Positions 9,355 through 20,216 of a stretch of DNA of 64,000 bases are shown here, piece after piece. The translations under genes and the position numbers were made by a program. The notes beneath the pieces were generated by a model that saw nothing but the letters and a program-made list of their open reading frames with translations, was not told where the DNA came from and made no database searches. Origin of the DNA: Moesziomyces globuligerus (lineage: Eukaryota > Basidiomycota > Ustilaginomycetes > Ustilaginales > Ustilaginaceae); the NCBI GenBank assembly GCA_030849465.1, contig JARVLF010000018.1, positions 248,001 to 312,000 of the forward strand, in the 5' to 3' direction. How positions within the stretch are numbered: position 1 is the stretch's first letter; every line of letters starts with the position of its first letter.

Positions 9355-11928
9355 ATGATGCATCAGCCGACCGCCGCCATGGCGGCCCCGCTGCCTTTGG
9401 ATCGCCCTTCATCAGCCGCGTTCCCTCCGAACTTACCTGGCGGCGCTGATCCTCGCTTCCCCGCCGCTGGTCAACATTACCCCTCGGAATCCCACCAACA
9501 CCACCCTCATCAACCACACATGTTTCCGCACCCGACCGCCGACTTCGCTTCGGGCTACAATTACACATCTGCAAGGCCGCCCTTCGACCAGCACATGCCC
9601 TTCGACACCGCCGCTGCCTCGCATGTGCCTGCGTGGTTCTACCAATCCACTCAGGATCGTACAGACCAGGGCGTGTCCGACCCGACGCTGAATTTCCAGC
9701 TTGACTCGTACCCTTCGCAGGCGGCTCAGGCTGGCCCAGCGACGGCAACAACCAGCAATCTCTCGGCTCCTCCCGTCTCGACGCTCTCCGCGAATGCCCC
9801 GGAACGCGCCCACCCTGGTGTCCCGTCTGCTCCAGGTCTTCATAGCATCAGTCCCACAGAAGCTGCAGCGTTCGTTGTCAGCGCGGCTGGGCATGTTCCT
9901 CCGCTGCCGATTCCAACCGAGTCGCTTCCGCTTGCTTCGGCCCTTCCACCTTCCGCCGGGAGCGAGAGGCGCCTGAGCGACGAGTCCATTCACAACATGA
10001 CCACTGCGGGCTTGCCGATGTCTGACGCCACTTCGTCCGGCGGTTCTGTGCCCATGGCCATCGCTGCTCGACCGCCCACCGATACGGCCGGCTTCAACGG
10101 CTCCTTGTCGCCGACCTCGTCCGCTCGCATGTCCGGCAGCCCGGAAAACCTCGTGCCTGGCGCCGTCCATTCTTCCTATGTCCAGGCCTCGGTCGCTCCG
10201 CCCACGGGCATGGTCATCGGCGCGCCAATGTCCAGCTCGGTCCTCGAATCTATCGACTCGTGGCTTGCTCCTGCGCCCTCCGCTTCGGGCAACAACGATC
10301 CTGCCACGGGAGTCGATGCGCTCGGTGTGCCGACCTCAAGCACCTCGCACAACAGTACGCGGAACATCTCGCCAACAGGGGCGTCGGCAGCAAGCAGTGT
10401 GCACTCCTCCACGCGGCTTTCTACCGGTGCCGCCTTCCATCCTGGCTCCGCCTCCAACGATGCCTCGGCTTCGTCGTCGGCTAGCTTCAAGACGAGTGTG
10501 GAGCGTCGCGAGCGTAACAAGGCGTCGCAGCGCGAGTCGCGAAAGCGAAAGCAGGACCGGATGGAGACGCTCGAGAGCGAGAACGCTGCTCTGCGCAAGG
10601 CTCTGGCCGACATGAAAAAGTTCAGCCAGGCTCTCTCGGACGGCGCGGGCATCCGTGGCGCCGACGGCGCCGAGGTGGCTCCCATCCAGCTGACCAAGTT
10701 CACCGGCGCGTTCCACCTGGATCTCATCGAGTCGCACTTGGAAGACGACAGTGCCGAGGCCGAGTGGAAAGGCATGATTGGGCGTCGCTTCCCCGATCAG
10801 AACTCGTCGACACAAAATTGGGATGGTGGCGCTCCTGGCGGCAACTCTTCTGGGTCTGACTCTGAAGAGGAGCACAGCCGAGAAGATGCGGAAGGTCAGA
10901 TCAGAGCCGCGAATCAAGGCGAGTCGACTGCAGCTGCTCCATCGATCAAGGCGGAGGCAACGTCCTCGGCGGCGGTTGAAACTCGCAAGGACTCGCAGGG
11001 GTCGTCGCCACCAACTTCGCAAACCGGCAAGAAGGCCACCTGGGAGATCTCGCTCAATCAGAAACGCCAAAAAGCGGCGCAGAGCTTCCCCTCGATGGTC
11101 GCGGTTCCCGAGCTGGTCCTCTACAAGGTGTGCCGTCTCTACTTCAGCACGCTGCTGCCATTCACCACCAAGCTCAAGTCGGGCATCATCAATCTGCGCG
11201 CAGCACGCGAGGCGCCGAGCTTCATCGGTGGCTACGAGGATCTGCCGCGCTTCCCTGGTGACCCTTCGTTCGGAGGAGCCGATCTTTATCTGCCGCGGAA
11301 CCTGATGCCGACCGAGATGCAGATGCGCATCGGCTTCCACCCGGTCGAGATTGCCGTGCTGCCGTACCCGGCCATGCGCGACCGCATCCTCACCATTCTC
11401 AGCGCCTTCCACGCGATCGAGGAGCTGGCGCAGGCCGAAGAGGAGGCTGCGAGGGACGCCGCAAGGTTCAGCGATGAGTCTGGCGAGAATACGTCGCCTC
11501 GCGATAACGAGAGCGCTCAGGGCAAGGCAGCTTCAAGCACCACCGAGGACATCCACACCGAGCTCGACGGCGAAGACATTCGCAAGCGCACCGCCTTGGT
11601 GGCCGACATGTCTGCGTGGAAGCCAAAGGAGTTCAACGGCGCGGTGGTGATCCCAGACAAGAGCCGAGTCTACACTTACGGCTTCCTGGAAAAGCCCAAG
11701 GGATCTCACCGTCTGCGCAAGCCGGCGCAGCGCTGGCTGGACGAGTTTTTCTTCGAAGTCGTCCAGACGCTGCGCGTGTGGTCGCCTGCGGGCGACGTCT
11801 TTGACGGCGAGTGCTTCGAGTTCAAGGAGAGCTTCTTCCGAAAATACCCTTACATGGTCGACGGCGAGATCCTGCGCGCCACGAATCGATGGAGGAGGGC
11901 ACGAGGCGAGGATCCAATCCGTCTCTGA
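9355..11928 (+). CDS. bZIP transcription factor with DUF3425-like C-terminal domain
   Basis: A single exon of 857 residues. Residues 1-370 are a low-complexity Ser/Pro/Ala/His-rich region. At about residues 380-425 lies a basic region plus leucine-zipper start, RRERNKASQRESRKRKQDRM followed by ETLESENAALRKALADMKK. The Asn and Arg have the N-x7-R spacing of bZIP factors. After an acidic Ser-rich linker, the C-terminal third (PELVLYKVCRLYFSTLLPF, then FHPVEIAVLPYPAMRDRI, and a long aromatic-rich end) resembles the fungal DUF3425 module that often accompanies bZIP domains. It should be a nuclear DNA-binding regulator; its target genes cannot be inferred. The start ATG (ACCATGATG) follows the ATG-free leader. 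A zipper with few heptads suggests dimerisation may be short or need the C-terminal domain. Confidence 0.8.
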   Translation: MMHQPTAAMAAPLPLDRPSSAAFPPNLPGGADPRFPAAGQHYPSESHQHHPHQPHMFPHPTADFASGYNYTSARPPFDQHMPFDTAAASHVPAWFYQSTQDRTDQGVSDPTLNFQLDSYPSQAAQAGPATATTSNLSAPPVSTLSANAPERAHPGVPSAPGLHSISPTEAAAFVVSAAGHVPPLPIPTESLPLASALPPSAGSERRLSDESIHNMTTAGLPMSDATSSGGSVPMAIAARPPTDTAGFNGSLSPTSSARMSGSPENLVPGAVHSSYVQASVAPPTGMVIGAPMSSSVLESIDSWLAPAPSASGNNDPATGVDALGVPTSSTSHNSTRNISPTGASAASSVHSSTRLSTGAAFHPGSASNDASASSSASFKTSVERRERNKASQRESRKRKQDRMETLESENAALRKALADMKKFSQALSDGAGIRGADGAEVAPIQLTKFTGAFHLDLIESHLEDDSAEAEWKGMIGRRFPDQNSSTQNWDGGAPGGNSSGSDSEEEHSREDAEGQIRAANQGESTAAAPSIKAEATSSAAVETRKDSQGSSPPTSQTGKKATWEISLNQKRQKAAQSFPSMVAVPELVLYKVCRLYFSTLLPFTTKLKSGIINLRAAREAPSFIGGYEDLPRFPGDPSFGGADLYLPRNLMPTEMQMRIGFHPVEIAVLPYPAMRDRILTILSAFHAIEELAQAEEEAARDAARFSDESGENTSPRDNESAQGKAASSTTEDIHTELDGEDIRKRTALVADMSAWKPKEFNGAVVIPDKSRVYTYGFLEKPKGSHRLRKPAQRWLDEFFFEVVQTLRVWSPAGDVFDGECFEFKESFFRKYPYMVDGEILRATNRWRRARGEDPIRL

Positions 11929-12811
11929 TGTCCGCCTCTCGCGCAAGATCTTGTTCCTGCTCTTGCCACTCTCCCGCCTACACTTTTGATTCCGCTTTCT
12001 CACCCGCTCTCGCATCAGCACCCGTATCTGCACCCCGTCTTTTTTCTTCTGTACTGCTCGCATCCTCGCATCTGTAGCCCTTTGCTGTTCCATGTTCCGC
12101 GCCTCTTCTTCTGATATGGCCTTGTTAACTTATTGCTTCTCTTCGATCCGTCTTTCGGCTCGCCGCGATAATAGAAGTGTGCACTCCTATCCTGCCTCGT
12201 AGCTGGATGAGACCTGTTGGGACTACTCGCAGTTGGTCGGCGAGGTCGACGAGGCCTGTGCGGCCGCTCACAGATGCGGATGGAAGTGTGCCCAGTGCAG
12301 TGTGAAGCTGAGCCTCGCCTGTCCGCATGTCGGAGGAGCTCCGAGTGCGTCGAGACGCGGGAATTCCTGGCGAGGCCAGGGCGGGTTCGTTGGGCGAACG
12401 GCTGCAGCTAAGCGCAACAGCGCGGTTGACGCGCCTTGCTGCGTGCCAACGACGAGTCGGAGACCAACACCTGCACCCCTCGAGCGAACACGAGTTTCGA
12501 GCGAATTTCCCGGCCAAGGCGCTCTGTCGATCAACACATAAGCAAGCAGCAAATCGTCTCCTGAAATCTAGGCCTGCATGCTGCACAGCGACGTCGCCCA
12601 AGCACTTGAGCAGTCAACCCGCCCCTATGCGCCACGACCCATTCTTCCGATGACAGCACATGTGCTGAACTTGCAGCGGCACCCCGACTCCACTTAAACA
12701 GCTGGCATCGAGCTGACTTGTCGCCAACATACCACTCACCACTTACGCTCCTTCATCCGTGCCCCGTCCGTCCGTCTCTCTCTTGAAAGAACGCGAGGAC
12801 TCGCATACATC
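11929..12811. other. Intergenic: bZIP 3' side and UAP1 promoter
   Basis: 883 bases between two genes on the same strand. The left third is T/C-rich and is probably the bZIP 3' untranslated region; the right part should be the UAP1 promoter and leader. No RNA gene, repeat or family-like ORF is seen. Confidence 0.4.
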
Positions 12812-14299
12812 ATGTCCATCTCTCCAGTCGACGTTCCGGCCCTCAAGCAGAGGTACGAGAAGGCGGGCCAGTCTCACCTCTTTGCCTTCTGGGACAAGCT
12901 CACCACCGACGAGCAGGCACAGCTCGCCCAGCAGCTCGACGAGCTCGACGTCGAACGTGTCAACCAGGTCTTCCAAACCGCCATCAAGGCTGACGAGGAG
13001 GCGCGAGCAGGCAAGTCGCACCAGGTCCAGCCTCCGCCGCCCTCGTCCGTGCAGAACACCATCCAGGGCGAGGCGGACCCGGCCAAGGTCGAGCACTTCC
13101 GCAGCCTCGGCCTCGATGCCATCGCACGCGGCCATGTCGGCGTCCTCCTGATGGCAGGTGGACAGGGCACCCGTCTCGGCTCCGCCGCTCCCAAGGGCTG
13201 CTACGACATCGGCCTTCCTTCCCACAAGAGTCTCTTCCAGATCCAGGCCGAGCGCATCCTCAGGCTGCAGCACCTCGCAGCGCAACACGGCCAGGCCTCC
13301 TCCTCCGGCTCCGCTTCCGTCGTCATTCCGTGGTACATCATGACCTCTGGCCCCACGCGCCGCGACACCGAGAACTTCTTCGCCCAGCACAACTTCTTTG
13401 GCCTGCAGGAGGAGAACATCATCTTTTTCGAGCAGGGTACGCTCCCCTGCCTCTCGCTCGAGGGCAAGATCCTGCTTGAGAACACGAGCAAAGTGGCTAC
13501 TGCTCCTGACGGCAACGGCGGCCTCTACCGTGCGCTCCGCACCCCGTACAACAAGGGTGAGCCAAACACGGTCATCTCGGACCTCGAGAAGCGCGGCATC
13601 AAGTACCTCCACGCCTACGGCGTCGACAACTGCCTCGTCAAGGTGGGCGATCCCATCTTCCTCGGCGTCTGCCTCGAGCAGGGTGTGCAGGCTGGAGTCA
13701 AGGTGGTCAAGAAGGAGGATCCCAAGGAGTCTGTCGGCGTGGTGGCGCTTCGCGACGGCAAGTTTGGTGTCGTCGAGTACTCGGAGATCCCCGAAAGCCT
13801 GAGCGAAGCTCGCGATGCCAACGGCGAGCTCTCGTTCCGCGCGGCCAACATTGTCAACCACTTCTACACCACCAAGTTCCTCGCAGACGACGTGCCGGCC
13901 TTCGAGCCCGAGATGGCCTTCCACATTGCGCGCAAGAAGATCCCCACCGTCGACCTCGAGACGGGCAGCGCGCTCAAGCCCTCGACGCCCAACGGCATGA
14001 AGCTCGAGCTCTTTGTCTTTGACGTCTTCCCCTTCTGCGGCGACAAGCTCGCCGTACACGAGGTCGCAAGGCACGAGGAGTTCAGCCCGCTCAAGAATGC
14101 AAAGGGCACCGGCGTCGATGACCAGGACACGTCGCGGCGCGATCTGCTCGCTCAGCAGAAGAGGTGGCTTACCGCCGCTGGCGCTTCGCTCGCCGAGGGC
14201 GTCGAAGTTGAGCTCAGCCCACTCCTCACATATACCGGCGAGGGCCTCGAGAGCTTTGCTGGCAAAGCGCTCTCGCAGTCGGGCAATATCGAACCCTAG
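12812..14299 (+). CDS. UAP1: UDP-N-acetylglucosamine pyrophosphorylase
   Basis: A single exon of 495 residues, the usual length for the family. The nucleotide-binding loop MAGGQGTRLG is at residues 114-123, followed by PKGCYDIGLPSHKSLFQIQA and the uridine-site region WYIMTSGPTRRDTENFF. Further on are NGGLYRAL, DNCLVKVGDPIF and KLELFVFDVFPF, all typical of eukaryotic UAP1/QRI1. The enzyme makes UDP-GlcNAc from GlcNAc-1-phosphate and UTP in the cytosol, feeding chitin, GPI anchors and N-glycans. The start ATG at 12812 sits in CATCATG after a short C-rich leader. Nothing looks broken. Confidence 0.95.
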   Translation: MSISPVDVPALKQRYEKAGQSHLFAFWDKLTTDEQAQLAQQLDELDVERVNQVFQTAIKADEEARAGKSHQVQPPPPSSVQNTIQGEADPAKVEHFRSLGLDAIARGHVGVLLMAGGQGTRLGSAAPKGCYDIGLPSHKSLFQIQAERILRLQHLAAQHGQASSSGSASVVIPWYIMTSGPTRRDTENFFAQHNFFGLQEENIIFFEQGTLPCLSLEGKILLENTSKVATAPDGNGGLYRALRTPYNKGEPNTVISDLEKRGIKYLHAYGVDNCLVKVGDPIFLGVCLEQGVQAGVKVVKKEDPKESVGVVALRDGKFGVVEYSEIPESLSEARDANGELSFRAANIVNHFYTTKFLADDVPAFEPEMAFHIARKKIPTVDLETGSALKPSTPNGMKLELFVFDVFPFCGDKLAVHEVARHEEFSPLKNAKGTGVDDQDTSRRDLLAQQKRWLTAAGASLAEGVEVELSPLLTYTGEGLESFAGKALSQSGNIEP

Positions 14300-14946
14300 C
14301 CTCGCTCGCGGTCGTTCACATTGTATCTAAGCTATCATTCCACCCACTCCAAATCATGACAACATCGAGATTGAAGAGGACTTGGTCCTGCCGATTGTTT
14401 CGGATCTGACTCGCTGCTCCGCGTTGCGAGGGCAGCTTGTAGCAGCCCAACAGAAGTCGTCAAGGACTCAAGGAGCCGCTTGGATGGAAAACGAGGTGTG
14501 TCCATGATGGAAGATGCCAGGCGGTCGAGGTCTCGAAGCGGGACCGACGTCTTCGCACGGATCACAATTAGGGATCCTGTCTTGAGGAATGTTTGGACAG
14601 GATGTTCGGACAGTGTTGGTGGCGGAGCGCTCGTTCGGGTCCGATCGACCGGCCTTAGGTGGTTCTTGTGCGTGCCACGAGCGACGCAGAGTCAAGAGAG
14701 CTGCGCACCAGGCGGCACGCAGTCGAGGTCGTATTTGGAGCGACACGTGGGGACGTCTGGATCTCGACGAGCGTCTGAACCTGTGTGGCACAAGTGCGGT
14801 TAGTGCGGACTCGGACCGAGAGCAGATCGGCTGAGTCCGGACTCCTGCGTACCTTTGCGCGAGGCTCGACGTGTGAACAAGCCCCTTTTGCATCCTACGG
14901 GATATATTCGTTGCCAGCTGCACCGGTGGAGAAGATGCAAAGAGTG
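14300..14946. other. Convergent intergenic region after UAP1
   Basis: 647 bases between the stop codons of UAP1 (+) and the unassigned gene (-). It should contain both 3' ends. Short frames are present on both strands but none has family resemblance or strong codon bias. Confidence 0.4.
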
Positions 14947-16406
14947 CTACTGAGCCTCTTTTGGGCTGCTACCGCTAGGACCGGATGCTGAGTCGTCGTT
15001 TTGAGCTGCACGTCGTCCACCGCGGTCTGCATTCCATCGCTTGCTAAGCTGCGAGACGTAGCGCACGGCGCGATCGAAGGGTGCATCCCACGACTCCTTC
15101 ATCCCGACATCGTACTCGGGCAGCCAATGCACCTGGCGAGGTCTACGGTGGTCCTGGTCCAAGGCGTCGTCCAAGGTTCGCTTGTAGATCTGGGTCCATT
15201 GGGTGAAGGCGTTGGCACCGTGCTGCATCTCGGGCGTTGGCTGCTGCTTGCGGTTGGAGAGGAAGCCAGCGTTTGCTCGGATCCAGAAGAGCGACATGAT
15301 GGCGCGCATCGCATGCCAGGTGAGCATGTGATGCTGACCGGCCGCCTCCTCTCGCAGGTGCTCGATCGACAGCGAGTCAGAACCGGATCGTCGCACTGCG
15401 CCAAGAGGCTCGGTCTCATCCAGCCGGACGGATTCGTTGTCGCTGATGCTCTGACGTAGAGAGTCGATGAACTCTGCAGGAGGACGTAGCCAGATCTGGA
15501 GAGGCGGGTAGGCCTCGAGCACGCGCCTCACGCCGTCGCGATGGCTGTGGTGAAAGTACTTAAAGTCTCTCGGCAGGCAGGTGCGGCCTCCGATGCGTAG
15601 CTGGCGAGCGAGCATGGCGTAGAAGGCGATCTCGCACACCTCGACGACTCGATCCACGTCTGCCTTCTCGAACCCCATGCGCGAGACGCATTCGGCCGGA
15701 CTGCAGTATCCCCCCTCGGTCTCGGACCTCTTTGTCAGCGCTCGACTAAAGACTTCCGGAACGGCGCGTTGCGTGTAGCCGTACGGCCAGCTCTTTCGCA
15801 GAAACTCCCAGTTCGGCTGTCCCGCCACCGAATGAGCTTGGAACTCTTCGATCTTCTGCATACCGCTGCAAAAAGTCATGAGAAGTGGAATCCGTCAACG
15901 TCAGCTCTATCGATCAGGCTTCGTCTCGGGGTGCTTTCAGTGTCGAGCCTCACTTACGCTGTAAACCTTTCCTTGGCCTCGCGCACATGCTTGCGGAATC
16001 CGTACGTCAGAAGCAGCGTCTCTTCGGCAGGCAGCTTCCGCACCTCGGCCAGCCTCACACTAACCCCAAGGCCCGAGTCCGGTCGGCGGATCAGGGCGTT
16101 CCAGTCGGTCAGACGCGTAGCCACCAGGGTGCGGCGCGGGATCGGGACAGCCGACGTCCGATGCTCGGCACAAGTGGCGACGAGCTGCGAACGACTCGCC
16201 TCTCGCTTGAGCCCATGCTGGCTCTCTGGTCTTTCGAGGATGCAAGGAGCAGACCCGATCGGGGCGTCCGATTCGTCACTAAGCCCTTGCCTAGAGGCCG
16301 GGTCGCCAGCGTGATCGAGCAAATCTTCGCGACCCTTGGAGGAATTCATACCGAGCGCGCCTTTTCGCGACAGAAGACACTGATCAGGAAAGGAGGAAGC
16401 TACCAT
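14947..16406 (-). CDS. Unassigned two-exon gene
   Basis: Minus-strand exons 15958-16406 and 14947-15865 join across a 92-base intron (GTAAGT donor at 15957, GCAG acceptor ending 15866). The junction restores an Ala codon in frame (ERFTA, then GMQKIEEFQ) and gives 455 residues. I do not recognise the family. The N-terminal 100 residues look disordered and polar. From about residue 110 to 390 the sequence is richer in ordered-looking hydrophobic and aromatic positions (ETLLLTYGFRKHVREAKERF; FAYAML-like helix EIAFYAMLARQL; HMLTWHAMRAIMSLFW). The C-terminus is a polar Ser/Gly/Asn tail. No signal peptide, obvious membrane span or zinc motif is visible. Long continuous frames on both sides of a good intron argue that it is real. 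The start ATG at 16404-16406 is the first in frame; a later one (MNSSKG, 19 residues on) is possible. Confidence 0.65.
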
Positions 16407-17207
16407 ACGGGTGGAAGATTGGCGAAGGGTGCGGAGGCTGGGGTTAGGGGTCGATATATATGGACGGTTAGCGGAAGGAGCGGGAGCGAGAGAGGTTCAA
16501 GTACGTTTGATGCTGGGGCGCTCTGTTGATGCATCCTCACTTCCGCATCTTGCTGAGACGTGCGGGAATCGCGAGATCGCTATGCGGAAGGCCGGTCTTC
16601 CTAGCGGAACGTGTGCAATTGCCACAAGTATGATCGGTTCCGCACTGGTGCGGAAGTCTCAGGTAAACAGAGCATACGACTGCTCTGTTGACCGAGTCGG
16701 ATTTGAGTTAGGAGAGGAGCTTGAGCTTCAACGAGGGACGTCCGCAAACAGAGTTCACCTCTGGTCCGCACCAGAGCCTCAGCAAACTCATCTCAAGCCA
16801 TCAGGAGAGCGAAAGGAGGTTGTCGCTGCGTCAATCTCCGCGCGTTCACGGGCGGCAGCGAGCATCAGGATCGCGATCGTGTCAAACGTTGAGCTTCTTG
16901 CCTACCAGCTTGTTTGATCGCACACACAGGAACCCCACTCTGCATTAGGAGACCCTGTCAGACCCTGTTCGAGTGGCACACAAGCTTCTCGCCGCGGCTG
17001 AATAAACTCAAATCCGGTGACGTGTGGCCACGAGCAGACTCCTCTCACGCTTTCGAGCCATGCTGCGTCTGACACGTCAAAGAGCGCGTGTGCGCGGCTC
17101 GAAAATGCATCCCAAATCCACGCAACTAGCCAAGGGAAAAGGGTGATATTTTCTGATAGCACAGCGGGCTATCGAAAAGCCGCTCGATGCAACATACAAG
17201 CCTCTAT
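16407..17207. other. Intergenic: promoter side of the unassigned gene and 3' side of the MFS gene
   Basis: 801 bases between two minus-strand genes. A TATATAT stretch near 16454 lies about 50 bases upstream of the unassigned gene's ATG and is a candidate TATA element. The rest shows nothing recognisable. Confidence 0.4.
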
Positions 17208-18911
17208 TTACAAGGCGTTCTTGCCGCGAGAATCCATAGGGATGAGGAAGGAGAGGACACCGGACACGAGGAAGAGCGAAGCAGCCACGTAGAGCGGTGC
17301 GCTGCCCGAGGCGTAGATGCCGATGATGGGAGCCATGGCACCGAACACCCTGTTGAGGGCCGCAGCGATGCCGTCGCCGGTTCCGCGGTGCGGAGCAGGG
17401 AAGAGCTCGGGAGTGAGACAGTAGAGAACGCCATACATGATCTGCTGGGTAAAGGTGCTGGCGGCGTTGAAACCCAGGACGGCGCCTTCGTTGCTGGCGG
17501 TGGTGAAGAGGAAGAGGAAGACACCGGTGAGGAGCGTGCCGACGCCGAGGGCGCCACGACGACCGGAGCGGGGCAGCTCGACGGCCCAGGCGGCGACGAG
17601 GGAGCCAGGAACACCGCAGACCGAGATGATCGAGTAGTTGCGGTAGGTGGTGTAGACGTCGGACGAGCCTTCGACGCCCTGGGCCTGCGAGAGGTAGATG
17701 GGCAGGAAGGCGTTGTAGAGCGGGTAAGCGAGGCCGATGAGCGCCCAGAGCGTCCAGAGGAGGCTCGTGGTGACAGCCATGCGCCAACCGAAGAAGAGCG
17801 GACGGACATGCGAGAGGTCCGGGGTGAACGAGACGCCGCGGAAGTCCTCGATAAAGCGGGCGGGGGCGGCGGTGAGGCGCTTAAGACCCTTGGGCTTCTC
17901 CTCGGCCTCGCGAGCGTCCATGTTGGCCTCCTGGCCTGCGGCGGATCGGAAGATCTCGACCGAGATGATGTCGTCGCCAATGGGACGGCCGTTCCTCTCT
18001 GCGAGGTCCTTGAGAACGGCGACCGCCTCGGCATCACGACCCTTGGAGAGGTAGAACTTGGGCGACTCGGGCAGTCGGAAGACAAAGAAGCGGAGGATGA
18101 ACATGGCGAAGGTGAGCGCACCAAAGGTGTAGAAGCTGTAGCGCCAGCCCTTGTTGCGGCTGACGTCGCAGGCGACCGTGCCGGGACCCATGGGGGTGTT
18201 GGACTGGTTGTCGTCGCACGAAAAGTTGGCGATGAAAGCCCAGGCGATGAGCGAGGCGATGAGCTGGCCAAGCGACCAGAAGACCGAGAGGAGCGTGAGG
18301 AGGTACTGGGACTTTGCGGGGACGAATTCGAGGAACATCATGCCGTCGACGGGGAGGTTGCCACCAAGACCAAAGCCAAGCGCGGCGAGGAGACCGCCGA
18401 GGCCGACAAAGCTGGGAGCCGCGCCACCCGCGATACCGAAGATGCCGGCGATGCAAAGGGTGATGTTGAACGAGGGACGACGGCCGATGACGTCGGCAAG
18501 GATACCCCAGGTAGCAGCGCCGAGAATAAGACCCATGTAGAGCGAGAAGGTCAACCAGCGGACGTCGCTGGTGATGTTGAATTCACGCTCGACCTGGGGC
18601 AGGATGATAGCGACACCCTGAAGCCAGAGGTTGTCTGCGAGCCAGCCCCAACCGGAGAGGAGGAAGAGCTGCCACTGGACCTTGCCCATGCCGATGTGGT
18701 CGTTCATGACCTTGTTGAGGATGTAGACCTTGCGCTCGTAGATGTCGTCGACCGAGGCGCCGTCCGGGCGCGAGAAGGCCTCGGACTCTTCGGGCGAGAT
18801 CTGCTTCTCGAGTTGGTCGCCATTGGCGGGCTTGACGACCTGATTGGTCTTGTCGCCCTTGACGAAGGAATCGTCGACGACCTTGGCCTGTTCGACCGGG
18901 TGGTGATCCAT
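17208..18911 (-). CDS. MFS transporter, SV2/sugar-porter type
   Basis: A single minus-strand exon of 567 residues with about 12 predicted hydrophobic helices and an 80-residue hydrophilic N-terminus. MFS signatures are clear: GWGWLADNLWLQGVAIILPQ in helix 1, the loop GILADVIGRRPSF (DxxGRR) between helices 2 and 3, RLPESPKFYLSKGRDAEA after helix 6, and LTPELFPAPHRGTGDGIA in the second half. The layout resembles SV2/SVOP-like and phosphate/organic-anion porters more than classic hexose carriers, so the substrate is uncertain. It should sit in the plasma membrane or an internal membrane. The start is the only ATG for over 600 bases upstream. Confidence 0.85.
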   Translation of the reverse strand: MDHHPVEQAKVVDDSFVKGDKTNQVVKPANGDQLEKQISPEESEAFSRPDGASVDDIYERKVYILNKVMNDHIGMGKVQWQLFLLSGWGWLADNLWLQGVAIILPQVEREFNITSDVRWLTFSLYMGLILGAATWGILADVIGRRPSFNITLCIAGIFGIAGGAAPSFVGLGGLLAALGFGLGGNLPVDGMMFLEFVPAKSQYLLTLLSVFWSLGQLIASLIAWAFIANFSCDDNQSNTPMGPGTVACDVSRNKGWRYSFYTFGALTFAMFILRFFVFRLPESPKFYLSKGRDAEAVAVLKDLAERNGRPIGDDIISVEIFRSAAGQEANMDAREAEEKPKGLKRLTAAPARFIEDFRGVSFTPDLSHVRPLFFGWRMAVTTSLLWTLWALIGLAYPLYNAFLPIYLSQAQGVEGSSDVYTTYRNYSIISVCGVPGSLVAAWAVELPRSGRRGALGVGTLLTGVFLFLFTTASNEGAVLGFNAASTFTQQIMYGVLYCLTPELFPAPHRGTGDGIAAALNRVFGAMAPIIGIYASGSAPLYVAASLFLVSGVLSFLIPMDSRGKNAL

Positions 18912-19531
18912 CTTGAAGGAGGCGGGTTAGCTTGACTCGGCAAGCAAGCGGAGAGGGAGGGGAGGAAGTGAAGGGGCGGGCGTCGGTTCCACGTTGAAGG
19001 GGCGGATGTGCTTGGTACAGAGCCGCGGAGGGAGGGGAGGGGGATGTAGCCAGGAGCAGAGGTGCTGCGGATGGGACTGGCTTGAAAAAACAGGTGGGGG
19101 GACAAGAAGCGGCGTGGGAGTGGATGGGATGAGGTATTTGAGGGGATCGACAGACGGCAGCAGACGAGGGCGAGGCGAGAAAGAGCTGAACCCTTTTGCA
19201 GTTTGTTGGACAAGCAGGAACAAGCAAAGCAGAGGGGAGGCTTGGCGGGAGAGCAGTGATTGGGTGAGGCTGGGTGGGGAAAATTGAGGAAGCTTCGAAA
19301 CCAAAGTCCGGGGGGGCAAAGAAGCGAAGGAGGAGGCAGGGTTGGGAGGAGGGTAGAGGAGCTACGAGGAAACGGGGTCGGGTGGGCTGAAACTCTGGTG
19401 GACAGGCACAGGGCGAAGAGGGAGGCTGTTGGAGAGTCTAGTAAGCGAGGTCGCCAACAGCAGGCTGGTTGGGAAGCGCAAGACGAAGTGAGTAGAGGTG
19501 GGTTGATGGCGAGTAGCCAAGTGCCGTTGCG
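18912..19531 (-). promoter_or_regulatory. Long pyrimidine-rich, ATG-free leader of the MFS gene
   Basis: Reading the minus strand upstream from the start codon, there is no ATG in any frame until 19534. That is 620 bases, strongly C/T-rich on the coding strand. It looks like a long scanned 5' leader, similar to that of the bZIP gene at 9355. Confidence 0.5.
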
Positions 19532-20183
19532 CATTTGGGCAGGCAGGCGAGCGTCGCGGCGTTGACCGATCCCGCCAAAGCCGGCTACCAATCCAGCTCG
19601 AGTGCGGCCTGGCAAGGCGGAGCTGCGGGAGTAGGCGAGGTGACGGTCGCGCGCGCGTGTGATGGGCATCCACATGCGGGTCAGCAGGGCGGTTTCAGCA
19701 GGCTCAGCTGCAGGCAGGCACGCAGGGACACGGTCACTGCAGCAACTTACACGCAAGCCATCCAAGCCAGAGCAATCAATCGTGCAGCGCTCGTCCAAGG
19801 ATCAGCGGGTCAAAGCCCGGGCAGTAACCGACACGAACTGACACGAGCGGCTGGACCGACCAAAGCTGTCCACGGCGTCCAGTCAGTGTCAAACGGAGAA
19901 ATTGTGAAAAAAATCAACGAGGCGGGACGCTGCAAGGTAATTCCGCCGAGTTCATACTCGCCTAAGTGGGTCGCACAGTGGCCTGTTTCTTGCCGGAAAA
20001 AGCGAGGTCCCTTCAATTGCGAACGGGCAGTGGCAAACAGCTTCCCTTTCGTTGGTCGGCTGCACCTGTCGTAACGTGGCGGCTGCTCCCAGCACATCCT
20101 GCAAGCCCATGTGCAGCCCACTTAGCGATCCGCCTCGCGAGCAAATGAATTCGCGCCCAACCCTCGTTTCGTCGTGCAGTAAA

Positions 20184-20216
<33 letters not shown>

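Noticed and set aside
9355..11928. Reading the bZIP gene as a homeodomain or bHLH factor
   Set aside because: The basic region has the N-x7-R bZIP spacing followed by leucine heptads, and no loop or homeobox helix motif.
16440..16460. TTAGGGG near a TATATAT stretch as a telomere-like repeat
   Set aside because: A single copy only; telomere repeats would be in tandem.
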